Assembly: GCA_022844205.1 (NCBI GenBank)
Contig: JALHMF010000005.1
Location: forward strand, 1 to 64,000
DNA: 64,000 nucleotides
Reading direction: 5' to 3'
DNA from: Xanthobacteraceae bacterium
GTDB taxonomy: Bacteria; Pseudomonadota; Alphaproteobacteria; Rhizobiales; Xanthobacteraceae
The position numbers and the translations under genes are program-made. The notes beneath the pieces are model-generated. The model was not told where the DNA came from and did not search any database. It saw only the letters and a list, made by a program, of their open reading frames with translations. Shown one piece after another: positions 1 to 6,757 of the stretch. Every line of letters begins with the position of its first letter. Positions within the stretch are counted from its first letter, which is position 1.

Positions 1-2
1 AC

Positions 3-581
3 TACGCGGAGGACCACTATAACAAAATTATAAGTTACTACCTGGTGCCGCTAGGCGCTGACGTTTGTTCCGCCATCCTCAACTCAATGGGGGCGACACA
101 AAAGGCGGCCTTCTTCGGTTTTCTCCTAGACAAATTTGAAACGCACACCGGATTACGCGAACTTATCGAACACTACCGGAAGTGTTTTCATATCGTTACC
201 GAAAACAGAAACATCGTTGCACACAGCTTGCCGGAGCATCCGCTCTATTACGGCGGATATAGCGGGGTAATTTATAAGCTCAACAGGCTCGGCAAACCGA
301 TCCCCTACCAAGCAACCGAATCCGATCTACAGGAGGTCTACGAGACTATTCAAACACTCATCGGTTACGGCGCTGAGGTTGAGGCGATGATCCGCAAACA
401 GCGGATTTTTGTCCTCGAGGGCGCGAATTGGACGAAGAAACGCGCGAAGAAAGATCGGGAGGTGTTTGAAGCTTGGATTGCATACATAGAAACACCTCCT
501 CTGCCGCGTGCTCTAATCCCACGCCAGCTTGCAGAAGATCAAAAAGCCGGTCGGCCCCCGCAGAAACCATCCGGGCAGTAG
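3..581 (+). CDS. HEPN-like hypothetical protein, 5' end cut by window
   Basis: The reading frame is open from the first bases of the window, so the N-terminus is missing. The GTG at 45 is probably an internal codon. About 190 residues are visible. A motif RNIVAH lies near residue 75 and fits the R-x4-H active-site pattern of HEPN-domain RNases and HEPN-like helical proteins; helical, Tyr- and Glu-rich sequence surrounds it. The C-terminus is Lys/Arg/Pro-rich. There is no signal peptide or membrane segment in the visible part. The next gene is a transposase on the other strand, so the locus may be mobile or defence-related. The HEPN call rests on one short motif and is tentative; the function is unknown. 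Confidence 0.55.
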   Translation, partial: YAEDHYNKIISYYLVPLGADVCSAILNSMGATQKAAFFGFLLDKFETHTGLRELIEHYRKCFHIVTENRNIVAHSLPEHPLYYGGYSGVIYKLNRLGKPIPYQATESDLQEVYETIQTLIGYGAEVEAMIRKQRIFVLEGANWTKKRAKKDREVFEAWIAYIETPPLPRALIPRQLAEDQKAGRPPQKPSGQ

Positions 582-654
582 GCTTCACATGTTGTTTTTC
601 TTGCGCCATCTCAAAAACCGCCGAGCGGTATCCCTAAGAAAGCGGGGGTCCTGT

Positions 655-1593
655 TTAGTGAGACGGACGATACGTCAGGCGCTTGCCACCGATACTCGCA
701 AGAACATTCGCCGTCCGTTCTCGGTCATTAACACCAAGCCCGGAACGATTGTTGTACCGGAAAGCAAACTCAGCCAAATAGCGGCCTAGGTGTTGCTCAC
801 CACAGAACACATACGTTCCGCGCATCCCACGCTTGAAAATTCCAAAAAAGTTTTCGACCGCGTTAGTCGTTTCGCCCTCAGGGCCGACATAAACGCCGCG
901 CTGGTTCCAGCCGTGGCGAACCGTCTTGTGCGCGGAAAATTCACGCCCAACATTCCGATAAAGAGGACTTTCGTCGGTATGAAGTTCTGACGTGCGGTGC
1001 GCGTTTCTGACAAGAATGTCGCGCACAGAGTCGGACGTTGCCCGCTTCACATGGAACGCACGAACCTTGCCCTTGGGTTCAACAAGCGCCACCACGCTCG
1101 ACTTGCGCGAGTGACCCTTGCGGTAATGCTTCGCCCGCTTCGACGTGTTGCCGTAATAAGTTTCGTCGGCCTGAACTATCTTGCCGCCGCCGCCCATAGG
1201 CTCAGGCGCAATCTCTTTCATGGCTTCGCGAAGGCGATGCATCATGAACCAAGCGGTTTTGTAAGTGACCTTTAAGGTCCGGTGAATTTCGTGTGCCGAC
1301 ATGCCCGCTTTGCCAGCGGAGATCATGTGCGCCGCCATCCACCATTTCGTCAGAGGAATTTTGGACCGCTCGAAAACGGTTCCGACCGTGACGGTGAATT
1401 GGCCTTCGCACTCATGGCAGTAGAACAAGCCGGGACGATGAGACTTGCCCTCAACCCTCCCGATCTTTTCTTGATCGCTGTTCTTGCAGTGAGGACAGAC
1501 AGGGCCGTTAGGCCAACGCGCCGCCTCTAGGGCTTCGCGAGCCTTCGCCTCGTCCTGAAAAACCGCTTCCTGAAACAGAGCCTTTTTCGCCAT
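655..1593 (-). CDS. IS1595-family transposase
   Basis: This 312-residue protein has an N-terminal zinc ribbon (CPHC near residue 33 and CHEC near residue 59), a helix-turn-helix-like segment, and a C-terminal DDE catalytic domain. The likely catalytic residues lie in QADETYYGN (Asp about 143), HTDE (Asp about 207) and VENFFGIFKRG (Glu about 247), as in IS1595/ISXO2-type enzymes. I chose ATG at 1593 because AGGAG lies 6 bases upstream; an upstream in-frame start at 1632 has no such support. The length is normal for the family and the frame is intact, so the enzyme could be active. A TTGACG hexamer upstream on the same strand could be a -35 element. Confidence 0.88.
   Translation of the reverse strand: MAKKALFQEAVFQDEAKAREALEAARWPNGPVCPHCKNSDQEKIGRVEGKSHRPGLFYCHECEGQFTVTVGTVFERSKIPLTKWWMAAHMISAGKAGMSAHEIHRTLKVTYKTAWFMMHRLREAMKEIAPEPMGGGGKIVQADETYYGNTSKRAKHYRKGHSRKSSVVALVEPKGKVRAFHVKRATSDSVRDILVRNAHRTSELHTDESPLYRNVGREFSAHKTVRHGWNQRGVYVGPEGETTNAVENFFGIFKRGMRGTYVFCGEQHLGRYLAEFAFRYNNRSGLGVNDRERTANVLASIGGKRLTYRPSH
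655..1593 (-). mobile_element. Insertion sequence of IS1595 type, ends not resolved
   Basis: The transposase marks an insertion sequence. I compared the flanks (about 560-655 and 1594-1700) by eye and found no convincing terminal inverted repeats or target duplication, so only the coding part is given. It may be a solo gene that lost its ends. Confidence 0.5.
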
Positions 1594-1682
1594 GACCGTC
1601 TCCTGCCAGCTCAATGTGGCAGAAACAGTCACTTACGTCAAGTATATAAATGCGAATATATTCCTATCACCTTGCCCATGAA

Positions 1683-1703
1683 GGGGCGCTCTCATGAGGC
1701 GTC
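1683..1703 (+). repeat. 21-bp element, copy 1
   Basis: These 21 bases (beginning GGGGCGCTC, ending GAGGCGTC) recur exactly at 56862-56882 on the same strand. Both copies open a GC-rich gene-poor stretch that leads into a palindromic repeat and then a small Cys-rich protein gene. It could be part of a structured RNA or of an interspersed repeat. Confidence 0.7.
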
Positions 1704-2248
1704 ATCAGAACGGGGCACCTGAAAAAGGGCGACAGCCGGTAAACCGGCGGTCGCGGGTCCGGCGCCTGCTGTCACGCCTCGCACGCGTGATACCGGGACG
1801 TCGCGGGTCACCGTCCGCGCGCATAACGACGCGCTGCCTTCAATGGCTGGAATGGGGACCGGAACCGGACCCTTTAGAGGGCCGCTGCCCGCTACGATGA
1901 ATTCGCAGACGCGAATTCGTGCGCGGGGAGCGGGGGCGAAAGCCCTTCGCGAAGGGATGCAGAAGTCCCTCTGTCCGGTCCCGGAAGCACGGTCCCGCGA
2001 AGCGAAAACGCCGGAAGCCGGAGCGTCGATTGGCTCCGCCCGCGAAAGCGGGACACGAATGCCGTTGGGCCGATCGGCGCTCCGGCTCCCCTTCGGGGGA
2101 TTTTCCATCGGGCGGGAGGCCCGAAATTTATAGATCGCCGCCTGCTTATCCTGAATCGCTTCGCGATTTCCGGGCAGGGGCGAGAGCGGGAGGACCCGCC
2201 CGGATGCATCCGCATCGCGGGAACGATCCAACCTGTCTGGAGGCGAGA
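1704..2248. other. GC-rich region without a supported gene
   Basis: All six frames contain long open stretches here, but their translations are Arg/Pro/Gly/Ser-rich and unlike real proteins. The DNA is full of short palindromes, for example GAATTCG repeated around ACGC at about 1899-1919. I see no rRNA, tRNA or clear promoter. It may encode a structured RNA or be decayed repeat DNA. Confidence 0.5.
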
Positions 2249-2656
2249 ATGGTGAAATTGAGTTCGCGGCCCATCCTTCGAGACACCCGCCGAAGCGGCA
2301 AAACTCTGCCTCATCCTGAGGAGGCCGCGCAGCGGCCGTCTCTAAGGATGAGGCATGAGGTAGCTGAACAGCATGAAGTGGCGCGCGGCTCGAAGGAGGG
2401 GCGCGAGGAGCCGGACGGACATTCGCCGCGCAACCTCGGCGAATTCTACGCGGCCCTCGTCAACGCAACGCAGGCCTGGAGATATTGCGAGCATAAAGCT
2501 TGTCTGCGCGCGAAGCGCTGCACGGCGCTCGCGCCCGCCTGCTTCGAGACGCATGCGGAAACGTTTCGCGAATTCATGCGCGAGAAGATCGCACCGTGCC
2601 TGCGCGGAGAAATCTCGCTGCAATCCGATTCGAGCCTGAACGGCGATGACGATTGA
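2249..2656 (+). CDS. Small Cys-rich protein, W-x2-C-x4-C-x5-C-x6-C family, copy 1
   Basis: ATG at 2249 is preceded by GGAGG at 5-base spacing, giving 135 residues. The first part is translated through the REP palindrome and is probably not conserved, so the true start could be further in (for example 2348). The convincing part is the C-terminal half, where WRYCEHKACLRAKRC followed by TALAPAC gives four Cys with spacing 4, 5 and 6. The same spacing occurs in the protein at 57300-57563. Four regularly spaced Cys suggest metal or Fe-S binding, but the function is unknown. The gene end nearly meets the oppositely oriented ModA-like gene. Confidence 0.5.
   Translation: MVKLSSRPILRDTRRSGKTLPHPEEAAQRPSLRMRHEVAEQHEVARGSKEGREEPDGHSPRNLGEFYAALVNATQAWRYCEHKACLRAKRCTALAPACFETHAETFREFMREKIAPCLRGEISLQSDSSLNGDDD
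2309..2353. repeat. REP-like palindrome of the CCTCATCCTGAGGA type
   Basis: The left arm CCTCATCCTGAGGA, a GGCCGC...GCGGCC centre and the right arm TCTCTAAGGATGAGG form an imperfect hairpin. Related copies lie at 55819-55868 and 57186-57271, and a half copy (CCATCCTTCGAGAC) at 2271-2284. Palindromes of this type are common between genes in Bradyrhizobium relatives. Confidence 0.75.
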
Positions 2657-2663
2657 GCGCCTC

Positions 2664-3416
2664 TCACCCCGGCGTCAGTCCCTTGGAGCGGATCACCGTT
2701 TGCGCTTCCGGCGAGCGCAGGAAATTTACGAGCGCCGCCGCAACGGCGGCGTCTTTTGCGCCGGAAAGCACGCCCATCGAAAACTGCGTCACCTGGTCGA
2801 GTCCCGGCGGCAGCGCGCCCACGAGTTCAGCGCCCTCGACGGCGAGCAGTTCGGGAATCTGCTGGACGGCGAGATCGGCCTCATTGCGCACGACAAAGCC
2901 CGCGGCGGGGGAGCCGAATTTCGCCTTCGCCTTTACTGCTTCCTCGATGCCGAGCTGCCGCAGCACGCTCTCGAACGCGTTGCCGCTCAGCCCGCCCGCG
3001 GAATAGGCGATCGCCTTCGCCTCCAGAAACGCGCGCTTCACCGCCTCGGGCGTGGAAATGTCCGGCTTGTTCGCGCCGGCCTTCACCGCGATGCCGACCT
3101 GCGCGCGGGCGATGTCCACGCGGCCGCCCGCAACCCTCGACTCCTTGATCAGACCGTCGAGGTTGCCAGCGTTCGCGATCAGCACGTCGGCGCTCTCGCC
3201 GCTCTGGATGCGTTTCACGAGTTGCCCCGAGGGCGCCACTTCCATCTTCACCGTATGGCCGGTGACTTTTTCGAAACGGGGCGCCAGTTCAAGCAGCGAG
3301 GTGCGCAGTGCCTGCGTGCAGAAGAGTTTGATCTCCGCCGCATCGGCGCGCGGCGGTGCAAGGCCGGTCGTCATCAGCGGCAATGCGATCGTCAGGACAA
3401 GGAGCGCGCGGCGCAT
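2664..3416 (-). CDS. ModA-like periplasmic substrate-binding protein
   Basis: The protein has about 250 residues. An N-terminal signal peptide (MRRALLVLTIALPLM..., cleavage near ADA-AEI) is followed by a type 2 periplasmic binding fold with the features of the molybdate-binding family: KLFCTQALRTSLLELAPRFEK, SGQLVKRIQSGESADVLI, and a C-terminal FLRSPEAQTVIRSKGL. It should bind an oxyanion or other small ligand in the periplasm. No ModB or ModC partner is adjacent, so it is an orphan binding protein. I chose the start at 3416 because it begins directly at the signal peptide; a longer frame from 3491 adds an unlikely leader and runs into the upstream terminator. No good ribosome site is visible. 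Confidence 0.8.
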   Translation of the reverse strand: MRRALLVLTIALPLMTTGLAPPRADAAEIKLFCTQALRTSLLELAPRFEKVTGHTVKMEVAPSGQLVKRIQSGESADVLIANAGNLDGLIKESRVAGGRVDIARAQVGIAVKAGANKPDISTPEAVKRAFLEAKAIAYSAGGLSGNAFESVLRQLGIEEAVKAKAKFGSPAAGFVVRNEADLAVQQIPELLAVEGAELVGALPPGLDQVTQFSMGVLSGAKDAAVAAALVNFLRSPEAQTVIRSKGLTPG

Positions 3417-3488
3417 GGCTTGAATAGTTGCGCTTTTTGGAACGCGCGGCAACCAAGGCGGCGGGCGGAAATGTTCAAAGCCCATCCA

Positions 3489-3518
3489 CAAAAATCGCCC
3501 CCGCTTGCGCGAGGGCGA
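3489..3518 (-). terminator. Rho-independent terminator after the 3570-3830 gene
   Basis: On the minus strand a TCGCCC...GGGCGA stem (3495-3518) with a GCAA loop is followed by a T run. Its sequence closely resembles the terminators at 4412-4440 and 28311-28338. Confidence 0.8.
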
Positions 3519-3569
3519 CGTTCGTTCCGGCGCGGCTTCGTTGTGGAAGCGGCGCCCGTTATCCGGGGA

Positions 3570-3830
3570 CTAGGCCGCCGGAAGTTCAATCATGGTGTTC
3601 ACGGTTTCGACGGGATCGTAAACGGAGACCTGAAGCCGCGGGTGTTCTTTCTTGATGGCCAGGCCGGCTTTTTCGGCGGCGGGAAGCGTCGTGTAGGACT
3701 GCTTCGTCTGCCGGTCGACCTGCAGCAGGTAGCGGCCGTGTTCGGGCCGCTTGCGCTGGGAGATCACAAAATCCTCCACGGCGGGAGCAAGGGCAGTCTC
3801 TTTGCGAAGATCGATGTCTCGCGCGGCCAT
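3570..3830 (-). CDS. Small hypothetical protein
   Basis: This 86-residue soluble protein is unrecognised. It begins MAARDIDLRKETALAPAVED and carries a central ISQRKRPEHGRYLLQVDRQTKQSY segment, with alternating basic and hydrophobic residues that suggest a small beta sheet. The start at 3830 is supported by AGGAG 6 bases upstream, and the gene ends in its own terminator. It belongs to a series of short, separately terminated minus-strand genes (3570-5090). There is no signal peptide. Confidence 0.7.
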   Translation of the reverse strand: MAARDIDLRKETALAPAVEDFVISQRKRPEHGRYLLQVDRQTKQSYTTLPAAEKAGLAIKKEHPRLQVSVYDPVETVNTMIELPAA

Positions 3831-3901
3831 TCCATGCTCCTGAAGGGTGTGAATGTTTTATATAGTCACGATTGGACGAAATGCCATGGGTGCAAACAGC
3901 G

Positions 3902-3928
3902 AACCGCCGGGCGATGTGCCCGGCGGTT
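3902..3928 (-). terminator. Hairpin terminator after the 3958-4254 gene
   Basis: AACCGCCGGGC and GCCCGGCGGTT form an 11-bp perfect stem with a 5-base loop just downstream of the gene. The T-tract is weak. Confidence 0.65.
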
Positions 3929-3957
3929 GCTGATTTACGATGGACCCAGGATGCGGA

Positions 3958-4254
3958 TCAGCGCACCCAGATTCCGAACGGGCCGAAGCCGACCGCGCGG
4001 TCCGAATAGCGGTAATCCCGGTCGCGGCGATGATAGCGGCGGTTGTCGTAGCCGTCGTTGTACGAATAGTGACGCGACGAGCGATGCGAGTTCGTGTTGT
4101 AGCAGCGTCCGTACGCATCGCAGACGACGCGTACATTCTGGACGGAGCCTTCGCCCGTTGCCGGCGAGCCGCCAAGCGGCATCGCGGATGCAGTACCGAT
4201 CGAGACGGCGCCGATCGCGGCCGCCGCGAGCAGGGTAAGCTTGAAGTTGGTCAT
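3958..4254 (-). CDS. Small secreted Tyr/Arg/His-rich protein
   Basis: The 98-residue protein starts with a clear Sec signal peptide (MTNFKLTLLAAAAIGAVSIGTASA, cleavage after ASA). The mature part has one Cys pair (VVCDAYGRCYN), then a low-complexity tail rich in Tyr, Arg, Asp and His, ending VGFGPFGIWVR. AAGGAT upstream supports the start. Similar small secreted proteins occur in Bradyrhizobium relatives without known function. It is terminated independently. Confidence 0.75.
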   Translation of the reverse strand: MTNFKLTLLAAAAIGAVSIGTASAMPLGGSPATGEGSVQNVRVVCDAYGRCYNTNSHRSSRHYSYNDGYDNRRYHRRDRDYRYSDRAVGFGPFGIWVR

Positions 4255-4411
4255 GAGAGTATCCTTTGGTCATGGAACAATGTCGGTGCCGCAATGGGCT
4301 TCGGCTGCTGCCGACAAAACGGCGGCCGAACGATTGAAGAGCTGGGGTTATGCGGCTTAACGCGGCTGCGGCCGTTTCGTTCCGGTGCGAAGTTCCATGC
4401 GCGCCACAAAC

Positions 4412-4440
4412 AAAAATCGCCCCTGCGCATGCAGAGGCGA
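4412..4440 (-). terminator. Rho-independent terminator after the CsbD-like gene
   Basis: TCGCCTCTGC-ATGC-GCAGGGGCGA followed by TTTTTG on the minus strand. It is nearly the same module as the terminator at 3489-3518, including a shared flank CGAANG ahead of the stem. Confidence 0.85.
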
Positions 4441-4463
4441 CCTTCGTTCGGCGCTGCTTCTTG

Positions 4464-4682
4464 TTACTGGAAGCTGCGGCCGTTGACCCAGGTATCGACA
4501 TCCTTCTTCGCCTGATCGGCGTTGAGGCTGTACTTGCTCTGGACCTGCGAGACGAGATCGCTCGACTGCTTCATCGTGGACGCTTCCTGTTCGGAAATCT
4601 TGTCCCACTTCGTATGAACATCCTTCGCGAGGATCTTCATCGGGGCTGCGGTCGCGGCAGTATTCGGCTGTGCGTCGGTCAT
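4464..4682 (-). CDS. CsbD-like small stress protein
   Basis: From ATG at 4682 (AGGAG 8 bases upstream) the protein has 72 residues. The pattern KWDKISEQE ... QSKYSLNADQAKKDVDTW matches the CsbD fold, in which a W near the start is followed by a GKxQxxYGxxxxxAxxxxDxW-like end. CsbD-type proteins are small helical hydrophilic proteins that accumulate under general stress; a stress role here is inferred from the family. The longer frame from 4820 is probably not translated. Confidence 0.7.
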   Translation of the reverse strand: MTDAQPNTAATAAPMKILAKDVHTKWDKISEQEASTMKQSSDLVSQVQSKYSLNADQAKKDVDTWVNGRSFQ

Positions 4683-4835
4683 GTATTTTCTCCTAAAAAT
4701 TGATTTTTCGAAAGGAACTTGAATGGAATCATTCAAGATACAAAGACAGCATAGTGGCCAATCGTGTCGGATGTAAGTGCGCGCGGCGCCGATCGCGGGC
4801 AAACGCGCCGCGAACAGCAATTCGAGTGCGGAGGG

Positions 4836-5090
4836 CTACTCGGCTTTCTTTTTCTTCGCCTTGGCCTTCGCCTTGCGCGGTTTTTTTGGCGCGGGCGGAT
4901 TGGCGGCAAGGTGGGCGGCGTCCTCGGCTTCCTTCGCAAGACGAAGCGCCTTCAGGCGGTCCATCTTCTTCATCTCGGACACGCGGTCGGCGTTATACTC
5001 GTCCATCGCGCGGGCGCCTTCGCGGGCGCGCTCTTCCTTTTTCTTGAAGGCCGTATTGGCACGGTCCTGCATTCTCGTGGTGGCCACCAT
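4836..5090 (-). CDS. Small Lys/Ala-rich basic hypothetical protein
   Basis: This 84-residue protein is highly charged. Its N-terminal two thirds are predicted helical (NTAFKKKEERAREGARAMDEY) and it ends in a Pro/Lys/Ala tail (PAPKKPRKAKAKAKKKK) like nucleic-acid-binding tails. The ATG at 5090 lies only 3 bases after AGGAG; GTG at 5087 is at a better distance and may be the real start. It has no membrane segment and may bind DNA or RNA, but this is inferred from composition only. Confidence 0.6.
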   Translation of the reverse strand: MVATTRMQDRANTAFKKKEERAREGARAMDEYNADRVSEMKKMDRLKALRLAKEAEDAAHLAANPPAPKKPRKAKAKAKKKKAE

Positions 5091-5282
5091 GGGCTCCTGA
5101 ATTTGCCGCCTGCGCGGGAATCGCCATGCGCGGAGCGGTTCGTGTCGCCGGATTGTCGTGACGTGCTTATGCGGGTCTGGCCGTGAAGGCGAACGCCTGG
5201 CGCGAACTGCGCGACTCGCGAAGATCCATAATATGGCGATAGCGGCCTTACTTACAAGGTGTTGGGTAGGGTTCCCGGGGCG

Positions 5283-5603
5283 CTATCCGGCGACAAGATC
5301 GCCGAATTCGCCGTGATGCCGCTCGATGAAATCGCGCACGAACGGGCAGCGCGGCACCACTTTCAGCCCGCGCGCTTTCACCTGCGTGAGCGCGCCGTGG
5401 ATGAGTTTCGAGGCGATGCCCTGGCCGCGCAGTTGGGGCGGCGTTTCGGTGTGGGTGAAGTGCATCGTGTCGCCGCTGAGCCGATACACCGCGATCGCGG
5501 TTTTAACCCCGTCCTTCGTGGGCACGTTCAGTTCGAAGCGCGATTGCGCGGGGTTGTCCAGCACATCGCCGGCGTTCACCGGGGAAGCGATGTTGTCAGC
5601 CAT
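5283..5603 (-). CDS. YjdJ-type GNAT N-acetyltransferase
   Basis: The 106-residue protein matches the short Gcn5-related acetyltransferases of the YjdJ group: a beta meander, then HTETPPQLRGQGIASKLIHGAL, whose RGQGIA is the acetyl-CoA pyrophosphate loop, and a C-terminal VPRCPFVRDFIERHHGEF with the conserved Cys-Pro-Phe. The acceptor substrate is unknown. The gene overlaps the upstream membrane-protein gene by 8 bases, so the two are co-translated. Confidence 0.85.
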   Translation of the reverse strand: MADNIASPVNAGDVLDNPAQSRFELNVPTKDGVKTAIAVYRLSGDTMHFTHTETPPQLRGQGIASKLIHGALTQVKARGLKVVPRCPFVRDFIERHHGEFGDLVAG

Positions 5604-5886
5604 TGTCTTTTTTGTCCAGCTGGCGGCGCGCTTCGTCGATCTCGCGGTATTCGGTTTCGATCACGCGGCCGTCGTCCACATTGTCCTGCCACGGCGGCAT
5701 GCTGGCTTTGGAGCGGCCGCGGAAGAAATACATCACCGCACCCGCGACCAGCACGACTGGCAGCACCAGCAGGAACACGCCGAGCGCCAATATAAAGAGG
5801 GCCAGCAACACGCCGATCAACACGATGCCGATCAGGATCGCCTGCCACTTCGGAATCTGCACTACCCGGAATTGATATTGCGGCAT
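5596..5886 (-). CDS. Small membrane protein
   Basis: This 96-residue protein has one long hydrophobic block (about residues 16-55), enough for two closely packed transmembrane helices. A basic segment FFRGRSKASMPPW and an acidic, charged cytoplasmic tail follow. The family is not recognised. It is the first gene of a two-gene unit with the downstream acetyltransferase. Confidence 0.75.
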   Translation of the reverse strand: MPQYQFRVVQIPKWQAILIGIVLIGVLLALFILALGVFLLVLPVVLVAGAVMYFFRGRSKASMPPWQDNVDDGRVIETEYREIDEARRQLDKKDNG

Positions 5887-6060
5887 GGCTCGCTCATCTC
5901 GTTGCAGGACAATCTATATAGGGGCCAAGGCAATCTTAAGCGATACTTGCCGGATGGCGCCGATCTCGCATCGCGATCTGTCTGAAACAGGCGAACCGGC
6001 AGTCCGCTCGCTAGAGTCGCTCAGCGGACTCGTAATTCCTTTCGCTATTTCCGGGTTCCC

Positions 6061-6085
6061 GGAACAACGCTTCCCTTCATACGTT
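6061..6085 (+). promoter_or_regulatory. Candidate EcfG general-stress promoter of the YciE-like gene
   Basis: GGAAC at 6061-6065, a 16-base spacer and CGTT at 6082-6085 match the consensus used by EcfG sigma factors in alphaproteobacteria. It is about 67 bases ahead of the YciE-like start, and YciE-type genes are typical stress genes. Confidence 0.7.
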
Positions 6086-6151
6086 TTGCCGCATGCGCGC
6101 GTCTTGATGCGTGCTCTCAAAATTCAAACGCGGAATGTGAAAGGGAACCTC

Positions 6152-6661
6152 ATGGGCATCTTCAGCAAAGATATCAAGACGATGGACGATCTCTTCCTGC
6201 ATACGTTGCAGGACATTTATTACGCCGAGAACCAGATCGTGAAAAATCTTCCGAAAATGATCGAGAAGGCAACGAACCGCGATCTGGCCGCCGGCCTCAA
6301 GGCGCATCTGGAAGAAACCAAGGGCCAGATCGAGCGGCTCGACCAGGTGTTCAAGAAACTCGGTGAGAAGCCGCAGGGCACCGATTGCCCCGCGATCGAC
6401 GGAATCTTGAAGGAAGCCGACGAGATTGCCGGCAATGTCGAGGACAAGGAAGTGCTCGACGCCGCCCTGATTGGGGCCGCGCAGGCGGTCGAACATTACG
6501 AGATTACCCGCTATGGCACCCTGATCGCCTGGGCCGAACAGCTCGGCCGCGATGACGCCGTCCGGCTCCTCCAGACCAATCTCAATGAGGAAAAGGCGGC
6601 CGACAAGAAGCTGACCACCGTGGCCGAGCGGAAGGGCGTAAACCGCAAGGCGGCGAGCTAA
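6152..6661 (+). CDS. YciE/YciF-type ferritin-like protein (DUF892)
   Basis: From ATG at 6152 (AAGGGA upstream) the protein has 169 residues. It starts MGIFSKDIKTMDDLFLHTLQDIYYAENQIVKNLPKM, the hallmark of the DUF892 family, a four-helix ferritin-like bundle. Glu and His that can bind two metals are visible in YYAENQ, HLEETKGQ, AVEHYEI and LNEEKAAD. Family members are induced by osmotic, stationary-phase or general stress; the exact activity is not known. The frame is open further upstream (from 5885), but the EcfG-like promoter lies inside that extension, so the short form is preferred. Confidence 0.88.
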   Translation: MGIFSKDIKTMDDLFLHTLQDIYYAENQIVKNLPKMIEKATNRDLAAGLKAHLEETKGQIERLDQVFKKLGEKPQGTDCPAIDGILKEADEIAGNVEDKEVLDAALIGAAQAVEHYEITRYGTLIAWAEQLGRDDAVRLLQTNLNEEKAADKKLTTVAERKGVNRKAAS

Positions 6662-6692
6662 AGTTCTTAAGGCTTAAGCCTGAAAAAGTTGA

Positions 6693-6725
6693 GCGGGACG
6701 GGAACCAATGCTCCCGTCCCGCGTT
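6693..6725 (+). terminator. Terminator-like hairpin after the YciE-like gene
   Basis: GCGGGACGGGA (6693-6703) pairs perfectly with TCCCGTCCCGC (6712-6722), followed by GTTTG. The stem contains both elements of a candidate promoter for the next gene. Confidence 0.65.
6701..6725 (+). promoter_or_regulatory. Candidate EcfG promoter of the HWE kinase, inside a hairpin
   Basis: GGAAC at 6701-6705, 16 bases, then CGTT at 6722-6725. The spacing is the same as before the YciE-like gene. It lies about 33 bases ahead of the kinase start. Confidence 0.55.
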
Positions 6726-6757
6726 TGCGCGTCTAAGGCGTTAAGCGCGGGGAATGA

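Noticed and set aside
560-1700. Terminal inverted repeats and target duplication of the IS1595 element
   Set aside because: Comparison of the flanks by eye gave no match longer than chance.
2646-4238. A 530-residue open frame on the plus strand
   Set aside because: It runs across the ModA-like gene, a terminator and two further minus-strand genes; its composition is not protein-like.
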